NCBI GenBank assembly: GCA_002786025.1
Contig: NHNW01000063.1
Location: 1 to 64,000, forward strand
Direction: 5' to 3'
DNA: 64,000 nucleotides
Source: Zasmidium citrigriseum
Taxonomy: Eukaryota; Ascomycota; Dothideomycetes; Mycosphaerellales; Mycosphaerellaceae
Part shown: piece after piece, positions 10,160-20,978 of the stretch
How the letters are laid out: every line of letters begins with the position of its first letter
Numbering within the stretch: the first letter of the stretch is position 1
Notes under the pieces: model-generated
What the model saw: only the letters and a program-made list of their open reading frames with translations
Database searches by the model: none
Told to the model about the DNA's origin: nothing
Position numbers and translations under genes: made by a program

Positions 10160-13150
10160 GTAGCGCTAGTAGAAGACCTAGTAGCCTAGCTGCTTCCTCC
10201 GCTATTGCTATTGTTAGCGTTGGCGGTAGTAACAGGAGTAGCTATCTAGGAACGATAAGATCTTCCGCGGTTAAGAAGTAAAGGGCGTAGAGTAGGGACT
10301 CTAGAAGTAGTGCTTATACTCGCTCTAGTTAGCGACTATTCCGAGGTAGGAGTCTTAACCTCTTTAGAGCTAGAAGACCTGTCGGTAGCAGATACCTTTG
10401 GCTTAGAAGGACTAAGGTCTACTAGTATGTTACGAAACTTAGGATTGGCGTTAGGGTCTTCCTGTCTTAAAGGTTAATTAATAGGAGACTCTTCTCCCGA
10501 CCTAGACTCTTGTAGCGGCGAGCTACTTATAAGAGGTAACTTGGATCTACTTAAACTACTTCCTCTAGTAAAGTATGTAGCAGAAGGCAGTTGGTCCTAG
10601 GGGCTAGTAGTCGGAATCCTAGTAGTAGATCGTTCGCACCCCGGCGGGGTATAAAAGTAAGATATAAGGATTTGTTACTTGTATAGTAACACGAGGGGTA
10701 CAAATTGGACACGAAAGCGTCCTTATTAATCAAAACAGACAGAAGCAATGTTTTTGTAAGGGTTTTACAACTTAGGTAACAATAGGACATAGCCTTAAGC
10801 CGAGTATAGTAATAGGGTATAGATATAGATAGGCAGATATAAATTAAACAGTTTGAATAGCAAGTGTGTAATAGAAAGCAAGGATACAGATATGTGTAGT
10901 ACAAAGTAATGTGTAAGGGTAGTGCTAGTTATAGTGCGGGTATAGTGCTAGTAACGAGTTCGCTATTACTAGAAGTAAGAGGTGCTAATTAATAGTAGTC
11001 CTTCTTAGCGAGGTCCGGAGGTAAGGCTGCATATTAATGCTTCCTCGCCCAAGCGCATAGGCCTAATAGCTATTGCTATGTTAGGCAGCTACGATTTAGT
11101 TAGCGGCTTCGATCTAGAGTAACAAACCTTGTTCTAGGGATCGCAGCCTTACGAGTAGTTACCCCTTTCTAAGCCTCTGCCTAGAACGACTCTTCCAAAT
11201 GCCTTATCCTATAGCGGTTTCGAATCTCAATAGTCCGAAGGCAGTTAAGTCGGGGCGTGATCTCGGCTATCCGTAGATAGCATCTAATTTTAATAAAGGA
11301 GAGCGTGTTGCCGAGGGCAGTTGTCGTATTCGCGAGAAGTAGTTGTTAGGGTTTCCGCTATGCCTACTTCCGCCGAGTAGTAAAGCATAGCGTTGCCCTT
11401 CTAGTTTCCTAAGGTTTCGAGTGTTCGTATAGTATATGTTCGAGCTTCGCCTATTAGATGCGTCTACCTAATAATATAATCTCTAGTTTTCCGTGTGTGC
11501 CTATTTCGTTTAACTAACTATAGACTCGAGCCTGTTTCTATAGCCGAACTGTTGTATCTGTTGTTCTATAGTACTGGGTTGTTCGTGCCGAAGCTCCCAT
11601 ATGCCGAATGTCGTATATATCGTGTTTCTTATGTTCTTATATCTTTCCTTAATATAGCTACGCTAGCGTTGCTCTTGTAAATGCTCTTGCTTATGTCGAA
11701 TCTGTCGGAGTGCGGTTTCGCGAGAGCGCATTGTCGAATGCTCGAAGGTTGGAAGTCGGAAGAAGACGGGTATGTCTTCTACCCTCGTACTAACTACTAA
11801 AAATATAACCCGGCGCCTATAGACCAACCTACCCATAGTCGCCAAGTAGGTAATAGAGCTAAAGAGGGGTTATAGGCGATAGATCTTAATAGAGGGTGTA
11901 ATATAGCTCTATTAGTAGGTTCGGATGTACAGAGGTATTCGTGTATATAGAGGTGCTTCCGGAGGAAGCTATGAAAGAAGAGAAGAAGTTTAGTGTATAG
12001 GATTTTACTGTATCTATCTATGTAGCATAATGTACAAGAAGCTAGTCGTGTGTGTGTAAAGTAGGTGTCGTAATAATAATAAAGGTGCTCGTAGCTCGGA
12101 GGTTAAAGGTAGGCGCTAGTAGCCTCGGCATTTGCCGTAGAAGCTAGCTAGCTAGCCTATAATAACTATCTTACTAGTTAATATAGTATATCCCTAGTAT
12201 AATAGGCTCTTACCCGTACCCGTACGAGTAGCTACTAAGACGTTAGACTAGCTAAAGATTACCGAGTATAGTATATCTACCTATAGATCTAATAGATATA
12301 GAGTAGATAGATACCTCGTTAGATAAAGGATATAGAGGTACCTTACTACCCTAAAGTAGATAATATCTCTCTACTAAGCTACTACCTATAGTACGTTACT
12401 AGTATTATAGATAAGGAGCTAGACGTCCTATAGCGACGTACTAGAGTCGAGGATCTTACTTAGGCGCTACTAGAAGTGCTTAGTCTAGATATCCTATAGT
12501 ACGTCGTCTAGTAGTAGCTCGACTAGAGGTATACTAAAGTCTAGGTTCTCGCGGGTAACTACTAGACGTAGTAGTAGCTACTCTACCTACTAGTCGCCTC
12601 GCTAGGCGGCGGCCTTCTTCTTCTTATTCTTAGCGGTAATAGCGCGCCTATACTCTACTATACGCTTCTACTTCGTCTTTATACTACTACTAGCTATTAT
12701 ATAAGGTTATAGTAGGTTATAGGCTTCGGAATAGGCTAGAGGTATTAGAAAAGGTTATATATATATTAAGGATAGATTTTAGTAGTATAGCTATCGCTAT
12801 CGCTAGCGTAGTAGGGAGTAGAGTAGCTTAAGGAGGCAGAAACGTTTTCTAGCTTTATATAATAGGAAGACTACGGTTTTTAACTACGCTAACACTTAGA
12901 GGTTCTAGAGCGGAGCGAGAAGGTAAAGGAACCGTATCGTAGTTATTCTCTTTATATAGTTGTTTGCTAGTAACTAGATAAGGGCGGAAAGGAAATAGAT
13001 ATATATCTATTATAAAACTAAGTTTATACGCTATAGAATCCGTAAATGCTAGAATTTCGCTACTAAATTTGCTTAACGTTGTTTTTTAATACTATCGCTA
13101 GGAAACCCTTAGTAAGTACTAAGCGATCCGACCGCTCTATAATGTGCTAT
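10160..13150. repeat. RIP-degraded repeat sequence
   Basis: Gene-free, TA-rich sequence. From 12135 to 12835 I find one TG and no CA dinucleotide in about 700 bp, while CG remains frequent, so RIP here is close to saturation at CpA. Between 10160 and 12000 depletion is milder. No protein family could be recognised on either strand. The composition returns to normal between about 13150 and 13190. Confidence 0.75.
10631..10657 (+). repeat. 27-bp palindrome, copy 5
   Basis: CGTTCGCACCCCG, centre G, CGGGGTATAAAAG. This has the best-kept core. On the minus strand it reads FIPRRGAND within a stretch open from 10904 to 10551, upstream of gag. Confidence 0.65.
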
Positions 13151-13210
13151 AGATTTCGTAGTAGTGGTAGTGGTGCCTATAAGCTACCTTTTGTCCTCAG
13201 GCGCTCCGTA

Positions 13211-13287
13211 ACCAAGCTTCGTCAAATCCACTAAACCCAAAACAGTAACCAGTAAATATTGAAGGGGATTTGACTAAGAAGCTTGGT
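13211..13287. repeat. Imperfect inverted repeat at island edge
   Basis: The left arm is 13211-13229 (ACCAAGCTTCGTCAAATCC). The right arm is 13266-13287 and reads, on the minus strand, ACCAAGCTTC, then TTA, then GTCAAATCC. The 19 paired bases are split by a 3-base bulge, with a 36-base loop. It lies just inside normal-composition DNA next to the RIP island, and could be a small MITE-like remnant or a hairpin. Confidence 0.5.
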
Positions 13288-13289
13288 GA

Positions 13290-13645
13290 AGGAGTTCTAC
13301 GCCTGACTTGGGAGGTAGCATACTCGATGTGTCGGTCTCAAACCCTCCACTTGCCATTGGCGGCTTTGACGAAAGTATCACAATGACCAGCATTTTCAGG
13401 GGTAATAACCCACTTCTTAAGAAGCAAACCCAAGAGTGCAATGCCGCTGAGAAAGATATCATGCTGCTCTGCGGCTCGAAAGAAGATCGCTACTGCCGAC
13501 TGTACAAAATATGAGAGATCGTGCCCTCCATAACTCCTTCTCACGAGGAAGGCTGTATCGGCTGCCATTGAACCAGCTCTCCGGGCGTCGTCTTCGGTGC
13601 CAAAGACTGAGATCGCTGCACATTACACTATCGTCGGGCAAGACA
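13290..13645. other. Upstream region of the MFS gene
   Basis: Normal-composition DNA with short overlapping frames on both strands, none of which I recognise. It probably holds the promoter and 5' leader of the transporter gene that follows. Confidence 0.4.
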
Positions 13646-15553
13646 ATGCACACGACATCCAGCACCCCAGCAGCCGGTCCATCAATCCGCACAAGCAATG
13701 GAAGCAGCAACCGGCCTTCCTCTCGTCCTTACGTCGATCAGAGCCGCAAAACACCCAGTACCAACGTCGAAGTCTCGTCGAGAGCCTCTATACATGATGC
13801 ATCTACGACTCCAGCCACGAAGCGTTTCAATCGTTCATGGCGTTTCTGGGCCATCATCCTCTCTCTGGCCATCATGGCACTGTGCGGCACAGTGGAGGCC
13901 ACGATTATCATCAACGCCTTGCCAACCATCGTCGCAGACTTGGGTGGAGGCAGTGCGTATCTGTGGATTCCAAATGCCTTCCTGCTGTCTTCTGTTGCAG
14001 TGTTGCCACTTTACGCTCAGCTGAGTGATATCTTTGGTCGACGACACCTGCTTCTCGGAGCAGTCTCGCTCTTCATTATTGGATCTGGTCTCTGTGGCGG
14101 AGCGAGGTCTATGGGCACACTCATTGCTGCACGGGCTATTGCTGGCCTGGGAAGCGGCGGCATTGAGATGTTAGTTGAGACTGTGGTAACGGATCTTGTC
14201 CCTTTGCGAGAGAGGTCGAAGTATGAATCGCTTGTTCTCACCGGAAGCATGGTCGGCTGTACCATTGGACCCTTCCTTGGAGGTGTGATTGTGGTCAAAC
14301 TTGGTTGGCGCTGGATCTTCTATTTGAATGTCATCCTCGGAGGAGGTATGTCTTCCACTTCGCTGGGAGAGCACCCATGCTGACAACAGCAGCTTCACTC
14401 TTGATGCTCTTCGTCTTCCTCAAGGTCAAGCATCGACGAAATCAGACAATGATGTCGCGATTGAAACGCATCGACTTCGGCGGCAACGCAATTTTCATCG
14501 GCTCTGTTGTGGCTGTCCTTCTGGCTCTGACTTGGGGAGGCCCAGTCTACTCGTGGGATAGCTTTCGCATAATCGTGCCTCTTGTACTGGGCTTTGCTGG
14601 TCTCGTGGCATTCACCGCATTCGAATGGACTCCAAAGCTGGCTCCAGAGCCATCGTTTCCACAAGCTCTGCTCTCGAATCGGACTTCGGCCGCTGCCCTG
14701 ATGCAGTCGTTCATCCTCTCCATTGTGACATTCTGGGCATTCTAGTATGTCGGAAGAATGCCGCTTCCAGAAGCCCGCTGACCGTAGTTGCAGTTTCTTG
14801 CCCGTCTACTTCCAAGGCATTCTCGCCAAATCGCCACTTGCATCCGGTATAGCCATTGTCCCTGTCTCCGCCTGTGTAGTCCCTTTCTGCATCGTTGGAG
14901 GTGTTGCACTGTCGAAGTACGGACGTTATAAACCAATCCATTTCGTCTCGTGGGCGATCCTTATTATTGGCATCGGTCTCTGCAGTCTTCTGGATCGTCA
15001 CTCGAGCAAGGCAGCCTGGGTTTGCTTCGAGATTGTGGTGTCTGCCGGCCTTGGTTTGGTGACGCCAACGCTTCTGCCAGCCATCCAAGCACCGTTGGAG
15101 GAAAAATACGTCGCCACCTCGACAGGTCTATGGAGCTTCACTCGGGGCTTTGGATCTATCTGGGGCGTTACGATTCCAAGTGTCATATTTACGAACGAGG
15201 TCCGCCGACATGCAGATCTCATCAGCGACTCTCACATCGTTGAACGACTCGCCGATGGGCAGGCTTACGAATTGGCTACCAAGACTTTCCTGGACAGCAT
15301 CTCAGATGCGGGGGTCAGAGACCAAGTCATTGAAGTCTTCACCCGTGCCCTCAAGACCGTTTGGTATGTCGGGGTTGCAGTCGCGGGGTTTGGCTTTCTT
15401 GTGGTCTTCATACAAAGGGAGGTGAAGTTGCGGCAAGAGACGCCCGAGACAGACTTTGGAATGGACGATGGTAGACTGGCTTCGAGGTCGAGGGATACGG
15501 CGACTGATGAGATCCCGCTGGAGGATTTGCCTCCCGCAAGACGCTTCGCTTGA
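13646..15553 (+). CDS. MFS transporter, DHA2-type drug:H+ antiporter
   Basis: Exons 13646-14345, 14390-14744 and 14788-15553 give 606 residues; the introns are 44 and 43 bp with GTATGT donors and a GCTGAC branch site before the acceptor. The protein should sit in the plasma or vacuolar membrane and export small compounds by proton antiport. The first ~65 residues are polar and Ser/Thr-rich. Membrane segments start near residue 66. Motif A is LSDIFGRR (126-133), and the antiporter motif C region reads GCTIGPFLGGVI. LGWRWIFYLN is typical of the DHA2 (14-spanner) group. The chosen ATG is the last one before TM1 that is in frame; an in-frame non-ATG extension upstream is ignored. The gene is the first one beside the RIP island, yet shows no RIP damage. 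The substrate cannot be told from sequence. Confidence 0.88.
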
Positions 15554-15787
15554 GTTGATCGGCCGTGCTTGGGTCATGTCGACAGCGTCCTGAACAGTTG
15601 TCCGTCGAGATGAAATGGTGAAAGGCCGAAACAAGAGTTTGCTGCAAAATTGAACTTCTCTTTCAAGGGTCTAATCTATAAATCGAAGAGCAACATCTCT
15701 AGATCGTCATCCTCCACCTCCATGTTCCGAAAGTCTGTCGACCGGCAGCCAGCACCGCATCTCAGTGTCCCTTCTCGCACATTTGCC

Positions 15788-16460
15788 TTAAGCCATGATG
15801 TCACGGGCGTGGCTTCTCTTCGAGCTCGAGCCAGCCATCTTGAAGTCGATGCAGGACTGGTAGGTCTGCTTGGCCTCTGGGGAGTTCCAGTGCATCTGAG
15901 AACAATCAGTACCAACGAGATCTCCAGATTCGACTGGTCAAACTCACCTGAATGACACACTTCCCACCAGTCGAGCACTTGTTCCCCAAGTTCTCCGGCA
16001 TCTTCACCGTGAAGTTCTGCCACGCATCCTCCATCGGCTTGCTCGTAAGCGCATACTCATCCCACTTCTTCAAATTCTTCGCAATCACACTGTTGCTCGC
16101 CGTGTCCACAATACTGACATTCGCATACCCTGAATGCGGCGCCACGATCTGGAAGTACATGGGGATCTCCTGGCCGGGCGTGTACTCGTGAACATTGGCC
16201 TTGTTGTCGGCGAACTTGAGGCCCTTGCACATCCAGAGGTTGCATTGGGCGGCTTTGAAGTCGGCTTGGGTGGAGGTGAGTTGCTCGAGGCCTTGGATGT
16301 TGTTGTTGATGTCGGAGTTCAGATTGTTGAAGGCTTGTTCGCCGCAGGCGTTTTTGAATGTGTCGCCAGGCTCGCGGGCGGCGGGGGTTTGGAAGTAGCC
16401 GTGGGCGGAGACGCTGGTGAGGGTGCTGGCCAGGATGGCGGAGAGGAAGGCGGTCTTCAT
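15788..16460 (-). CDS. Secreted LPMO-like protein (N-terminal His copper site)
   Basis: Exons 16460-15948 and 15895-15788, with a 52-bp intron (GTGAGT…CAG), give 206 residues. A 19-residue signal peptide ends ...SVSA, leaving His20 as the first mature residue (HGYFQTP). An N-terminal His is the first ligand of the histidine brace of copper-dependent lytic polysaccharide monooxygenases, and His109 (VAPHSGY) is a likely second ligand. Cys39, Cys73, Cys78, Cys162 and Cys168 and a C-terminal YQSCIDF complete the pattern. Fungal relatives with HGYFQ-P-R-PG are usually annotated as chitin/cellulose-binding type LPMO-like. I cannot assign the AA family or the substrate. There is no C-terminal binding module, and the protein ends soon after the core. 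It is convergent with the MFS gene, 234 bp apart. Confidence 0.8.
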
Positions 16461-19198
16461 CTTGACGGTTGTGTCGGGGTTTGACTTTTTGGGTTGTTTG
16501 AACGAGTGTGAGAGCACCTGTGCTCTGTTGAAACGAATGTGTAAAAGAGGGGATTGCTCACGGAGCAAGATGAAAGTCAGAACAACAAGCAGAACGTTGG
16601 AGGTTCGTGAAGAGAAGAAGAACTATAGAAAGAACCGGGCACTCTTCTTATGTGCCCTTTCCAATACTCACAGACCGCTCATAGAACTTGGCATTCAATC
16701 AAGCTCATATTGACAAGTTTCGCGTAGACATGGGCGGCACACCATGTGGTAGACGGAGAAATAGTTGCGCGCACACACCCAAACATGAAGCGCCCATCTG
16801 CGGTTTAAGAATTGGGAGACCCAAAAGTCTTCGGTCGGTCTCATAAATCTGAGGGTCGTGCAGCGTCCGAGTGTAGCAGTCGGTCTCAATCTGAAACAGC
16901 TGCAAGCGAGCATGCGGGCTTGGCACATGTTGATGAAGTGGATGTCATTCTCAAAAATTGTCGATCGTAGAACTCGTCTTGTACACGAAAATCTGTTCTT
17001 CTTGGTCCATCGATCGCTTAGTCCCGCTTGATCTCCATCGACTTCTGGAAGGGCGAATTGATATTCAAAGTTGAGTATTCTCTGCAAAGGACAGGGCTAT
17101 TGATCTCGTCTTCGTTTAAGGATCGCTGCGTGGCCAATATTTCCACAAGGTCAGAGAAGATCACGTCGAACACTGCCGCAGCGAGGACTGATTCCAGCAG
17201 TCGTATTGAGCTCTTTGATCCATGCCAAAGGCAAAATTGATCCGAGGAATGGTTACCAGAGGCCAAAACGGATACTCTCGATGCGATTTGCCAAAACGCA
17301 CATTTCTCGACGCGACGATACTGTGTCCGCTGTTGTCATTCTGCCGCCGGCACAACGCATGGCTCCCTATGCCTCTCCAGTGGATTAGCTACCGCTCACA
17401 CCAGGCAAAGCCGCTGCGTGAACGGTGTTGGCGCGAAGCCTTTCGAGAGTAGCAGATTCTACCAGTTCTTGTAGAATGTGTCGGTGATGCTGGCGTACAA
17501 TGGTGCCTTGCCGAAAGACGGAGTGGGCAAGTTGAGTTACAAGGTCCGAATTGGAATGCATTTCTCGTGAAAGAAGATGCTTTTGGCGGCTGCTGCGCGG
17601 TCGATTAGTGCTTTTGAGAATGTTACCCATGGTGTGATCCCGTGGAGCTTGCCGGTCAGCGGTTCCCGTTGTGTACTTGAATGGGATTCGATAGCCAACA
17701 TGATATCTTATGCCTGAGGGCCGGATACAACCCTCTACATCGCAGGTGGCCTTCTCCAGCCACGGGTACCCAAGTCGTCCAAGCTTGGCTCCTTCCAGCA
17801 GCCGCTGCATCCAGTCATGGTGATGTGGCGTTGTCGTCAATGAGCAACTGTTTGATTCGGCCTTCTCTCCAAATACCCTCTTTCATCCGCTCAAACTGGC
17901 AGATCAGCTCTCTCCGCGAGAGTAAGCGATTTTGAGCTATTGAATTGCTTGTTATGCTCTTAGCCTGCGTCGAGAAAGCTGGGAATTGCTGGAGGCATCT
18001 TCCGATCTGACATGAACACCGAAAGTAGTGAGGAAGTTGGGGATCGTGGACTCGAGGCGGTAGGCAGCTTAGGCCCAGATGCAGAGCGGCATTGGCCAAA
18101 GAGTCGAGTTCGAGCGTGGGTACCAATCGGTAAAGTGCGTGCGGCGAAAGAGGGCACTATCGTCTGCCATATTGCTCTGCACATGAGACTTGGCGGCAGC
18201 AGACTTGGGCGTCTAGATAACGCCATAGTCGTTTGCATTGGCGGCATCAAAGTAGGCTTCCATCACGGCAGAGACACCGCAATAGGCAGGCCGGCAGAAG
18301 AGGATACTGTATTCTTTCTCATCAATATGAGACTAACAAGCACTCCGTCACGTTGCAGCCACATTGGGCGTGTTGTGCAAAATCGAATGCTCTTCCACGC
18401 TGTACCTGGCATCAGAATGATTGTTTCCTTGGCGGTGACGGAATGAGGGATGGATCTCGCATGGCATGTCCGATATGCGAATCACTTTCGACCGAACGAG
18501 CATACGAAGAAGGACAAGAAAGAACAACGCGTCGACAGCAAGATAGATGGCGTCCGGATTTAAGCCCAAACCTTAAGGCCCACAACCCAGGCGCCCGGTC
18601 ACGGCGAGGAGCGCGCATCCACAATCCTTCCACCTTCCTCTCCCGCTCTGTCAACAATCAGTCCATATCTTCGCTCTCATGTGCAACACTTCGGCTGCGT
18701 ATCTGCACTTAAATGACTGAATGGGTCTCAACTTACCGCTGTCTCAGACGCTCCCATTCCGCCTTATTACAAACCACCGAGCCGATTCTCGGAGTCCAGG
18801 CCATCAAGGAAGAATGCCGAAGTTTTATCACCCAGAAGTAAATTATCCTTCCAGATCGCCCGGGTCGCCGCGTGCGTGCCAAGGTGAACCATCAACATGC
18901 CTTGCAGGCCAAACCTTTCGCCCTCGTTCGATTTGTGTCTCTGAGTGGCTGCCGCTATCACTTTAGTCGCTACAAGCCGACAACCCAAACGACGCCAATT
19001 GCTTGGAATTAGCCCAAATATCGCAAAGCTCCGAGTTGATGGGAGGTCTTAGAAAGCATATCAGCCTTGCTGCTTCCGTCATCGAAGCAAAAAGAGGCGC
19101 AGTAAGTGCTGCTGGTTGAGGTGCTTTACTACGGCTGTTTCTCTTCCAACTACTGTCACTCCTTCGTACCTGCGTTCCTCGTCACATATATCGTCAAC
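16461..19198. other. Gene-poor interval with a decayed gene
   Basis: This is 2.7 kb between divergent genes. Apart from the frameshifted relic at about 17010-18130, I see only short overlapping frames. Each end should carry a promoter: for the LPMO-like gene near 16461-16750 and for the FMN dehydrogenase near 18950-19198. Confidence 0.4.
17010..18130 (-). pseudogene. Frameshifted gene relic, unknown fungal family
   Basis: Two minus-strand frames look like parts of one protein joined by a frameshift. The first (18126 down to 17815) has a helical stretch with LICQFERMKEGI and ends LLIDDNATS. The second (17840 down to 17385) starts HHDWMQRLLEGAKLG and includes a Cys pair region TCDVEGC then YHVGYRIPF. 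The switch lies near 17817-17830. Further down, frames change again and stops appear. A C-x4-C followed by a Y-x-P block is, from memory, seen ahead of ankyrin repeats in some ascomycete proteins, but no ankyrin repeat is visible here. Alternatively these are chance frames. Confidence 0.35.
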
Positions 19199-20486
19199 AT
19201 GCACTTCAACGCTGGACTTCTCCTCCCTTTGATTGGAGCTGCGAACGCGGCTCGACCAATGCTATGGTGGCCGGACACTTTGGCAGAGGTGCAATATGGC
19301 TCTATTGAAGATGGCGGCGCACTGTAAGTATACCGAAAGCGAGAACTCAATCTATTGTCTCGGACATTTGCTGACGATCAATGCTCGTATGTTAGTCCAA
19401 ACGTGTCTGATGTCGTGGGCTTGCCAGACTTCCAGTACCTGGCTGAGGGCGTGATGAACATCTCCGCGTATACCTACTACCACAGCGGCGCTGCGGGCGA
19501 ATGGTCATATCGCAACAACCTTGAGACGTTTCAGCGCATGCGCTTGCGTCCAAGAGTCATGACAATGGTATGTGAGACTCGATACTTGGCACGAATGCAC
19601 TGACCGTGCCTAGGTCGATGACATTGAATCCTCTCTCCCAACCACCATCCTGGGCCACAACTTCTCTGCGCCTTTCTTCATCTCCCCCTGCGCGCGAGCA
19701 GGCTACGCGAACGAGGTCGGCGAGGTCGGTCTCGTGGAGGGCGCGGCAAGTGGCAACATCCTCTACATGGTCACGGACTTCTCCTCAAGGACCAAGGAAG
19801 AGATCGTTGCAGCCAAGGCTGAAGGACAGATCTTGTTCCAGCAGCTCTACATCACCCCATCAAACAAGACTAGCACCCTCGAGCAGATCAGACTCGCTGA
19901 GCAGCAAGGCTTCAGCGCTCTCGTTCTCACCGTCGACTCGGCAGCAGATGGCAACCGCCACCGCGCATTCCGTTTCGGTGTTGGATCTGCTGACAGCAGC
20001 TATTCCTCCATTACGTGGGACTTGTACAAGTGGATGCAGGAGCAGACTTCCCTTCCAATCGTACCAAAGGGTATTCAGACCGTCGAAGACGCCGTCCTTG
20101 CCGTCCAGAACGGCGCCCCGGCCATCTTCCTCTCCAACCACGGTGCTCGCCAACTTGACGGTTCGCCCAACGGATTCGAAGTTGCACTGGAGATTCATGA
20201 GCAGGCTCCATGGGTTTTCGACGAGATCGAAGTCTTTGCGGATGGAGGTGTTCGCTACGGTGCTGATGTCGTCAAGCTTCTCGCTCTTGGCGTCAAGGCA
20301 GTTGGCATTGGACGTCCGTTCATGTTCTCCAACATTTACGGCGCTGAGGGAGTCGAGAGAGCCATCGAGATCATGAAGAGAGAGGTGGCGATTGATGCCG
20401 CAAATGCTGGCATTGCAGACTTGAAGCAGATCAACTCGAGTGTTCTTGCTTTGAACAAATACCCTACCTGGGCCCAGGGGTCGTAA
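19199..20486 (+). CDS. Secreted FMN-dependent 2-hydroxyacid dehydrogenase/oxidase
   Basis: Exons 19199-19323, 19396-19567 and 19614-20486 give 389 residues. The fold is the FMN alpha-hydroxyacid dehydrogenase TIM barrel (glycolate oxidase, lactate oxidase, cytochrome b2 core). Visible are AYTYYHSGA with active-site Tyr near 69-70, Lys251 (VPKGIQT), the catalytic His275 and substrate-binding Arg278 (SNHGARQLDG), and the phosphate-binding DGGVRYG and GIGRPF. There is no cytochrome b5 domain, so it is not Cyb2-like. Unusually, it starts with a signal peptide (MHFNAGLLLPLIGAANA) and has five N-glycosylation sequons (Asn 44, 63, 115, 183, 373), which points to export. It could oxidise lactate, glycolate or another hydroxyacid outside the cell and, if an oxidase, make H2O2. 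The substrate is unknown. Confidence 0.88.
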
Positions 20487-20978
20487 GGAGAAATGAGCGA
20501 ACGATGTGATGTTGGATAGAAGTCTCTTTGGATTCGAGTGGTGTTCCCTGTACATATTTTACCATGGCTCTTGGATGGGCTTTGCTTGAGCATAGATCTC
20601 AACATTGATTATCAGAATCATTTCTCCGTCTGTTCCAGCATCCAATGAAGAGAAATGTAGCTATCCTGGAGCTTTGCCGATTGACATTCATCTGATCGTC
20701 GGACGAGCACGTGAGACGTGGCCTGTGCAGATGACGTTTTCGTGTCTCGCGTTTTGAGGGGCAGCCGCCGAATCCTGGATCGGCCCATGTTTACCCTGGC
20801 GAACAACTGGGGGAGATTGTGGCTATACGAGACCCTCTAGCCAGCACGTTGTTTCCTCCTCCAATTTCCTACTTTCTGCACTTCTCTTCACCTACGCACG
20901 AATTCTTTTGCTGCCCTTCGAATTACACCTCGCCTCATTCACGACCTAGACGACTCTCTTGGGAAGCACTCCGCGAGC
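20487..20978. other. Intergenic region, same-strand genes
   Basis: About 490 bp between the FMN dehydrogenase and the oxysterol-binding protein gene. It has a CT-rich tract about 20840-20900 close to the downstream start, typical of a fungal promoter/leader. No gene is seen. Confidence 0.4.

Noticed and set aside
117..10657. tRNA-like B box (GTTCGCACC) in the palindromes
   Set aside because: The pairing arms are the palindrome itself, not a T arm. No A box or acceptor stem is found at the right distance.
13308..13568. Overlapping ORFs ahead of the MFS gene
   Set aside because: Open on both strands, short, no motif, and mutually overlapping.
19606..20376. 256-codon frame over the FMN dehydrogenase
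   Set aside because: It overlaps the true exon in another frame; Ser/Arg-rich, typical of a shadow of a GC-rich gene.
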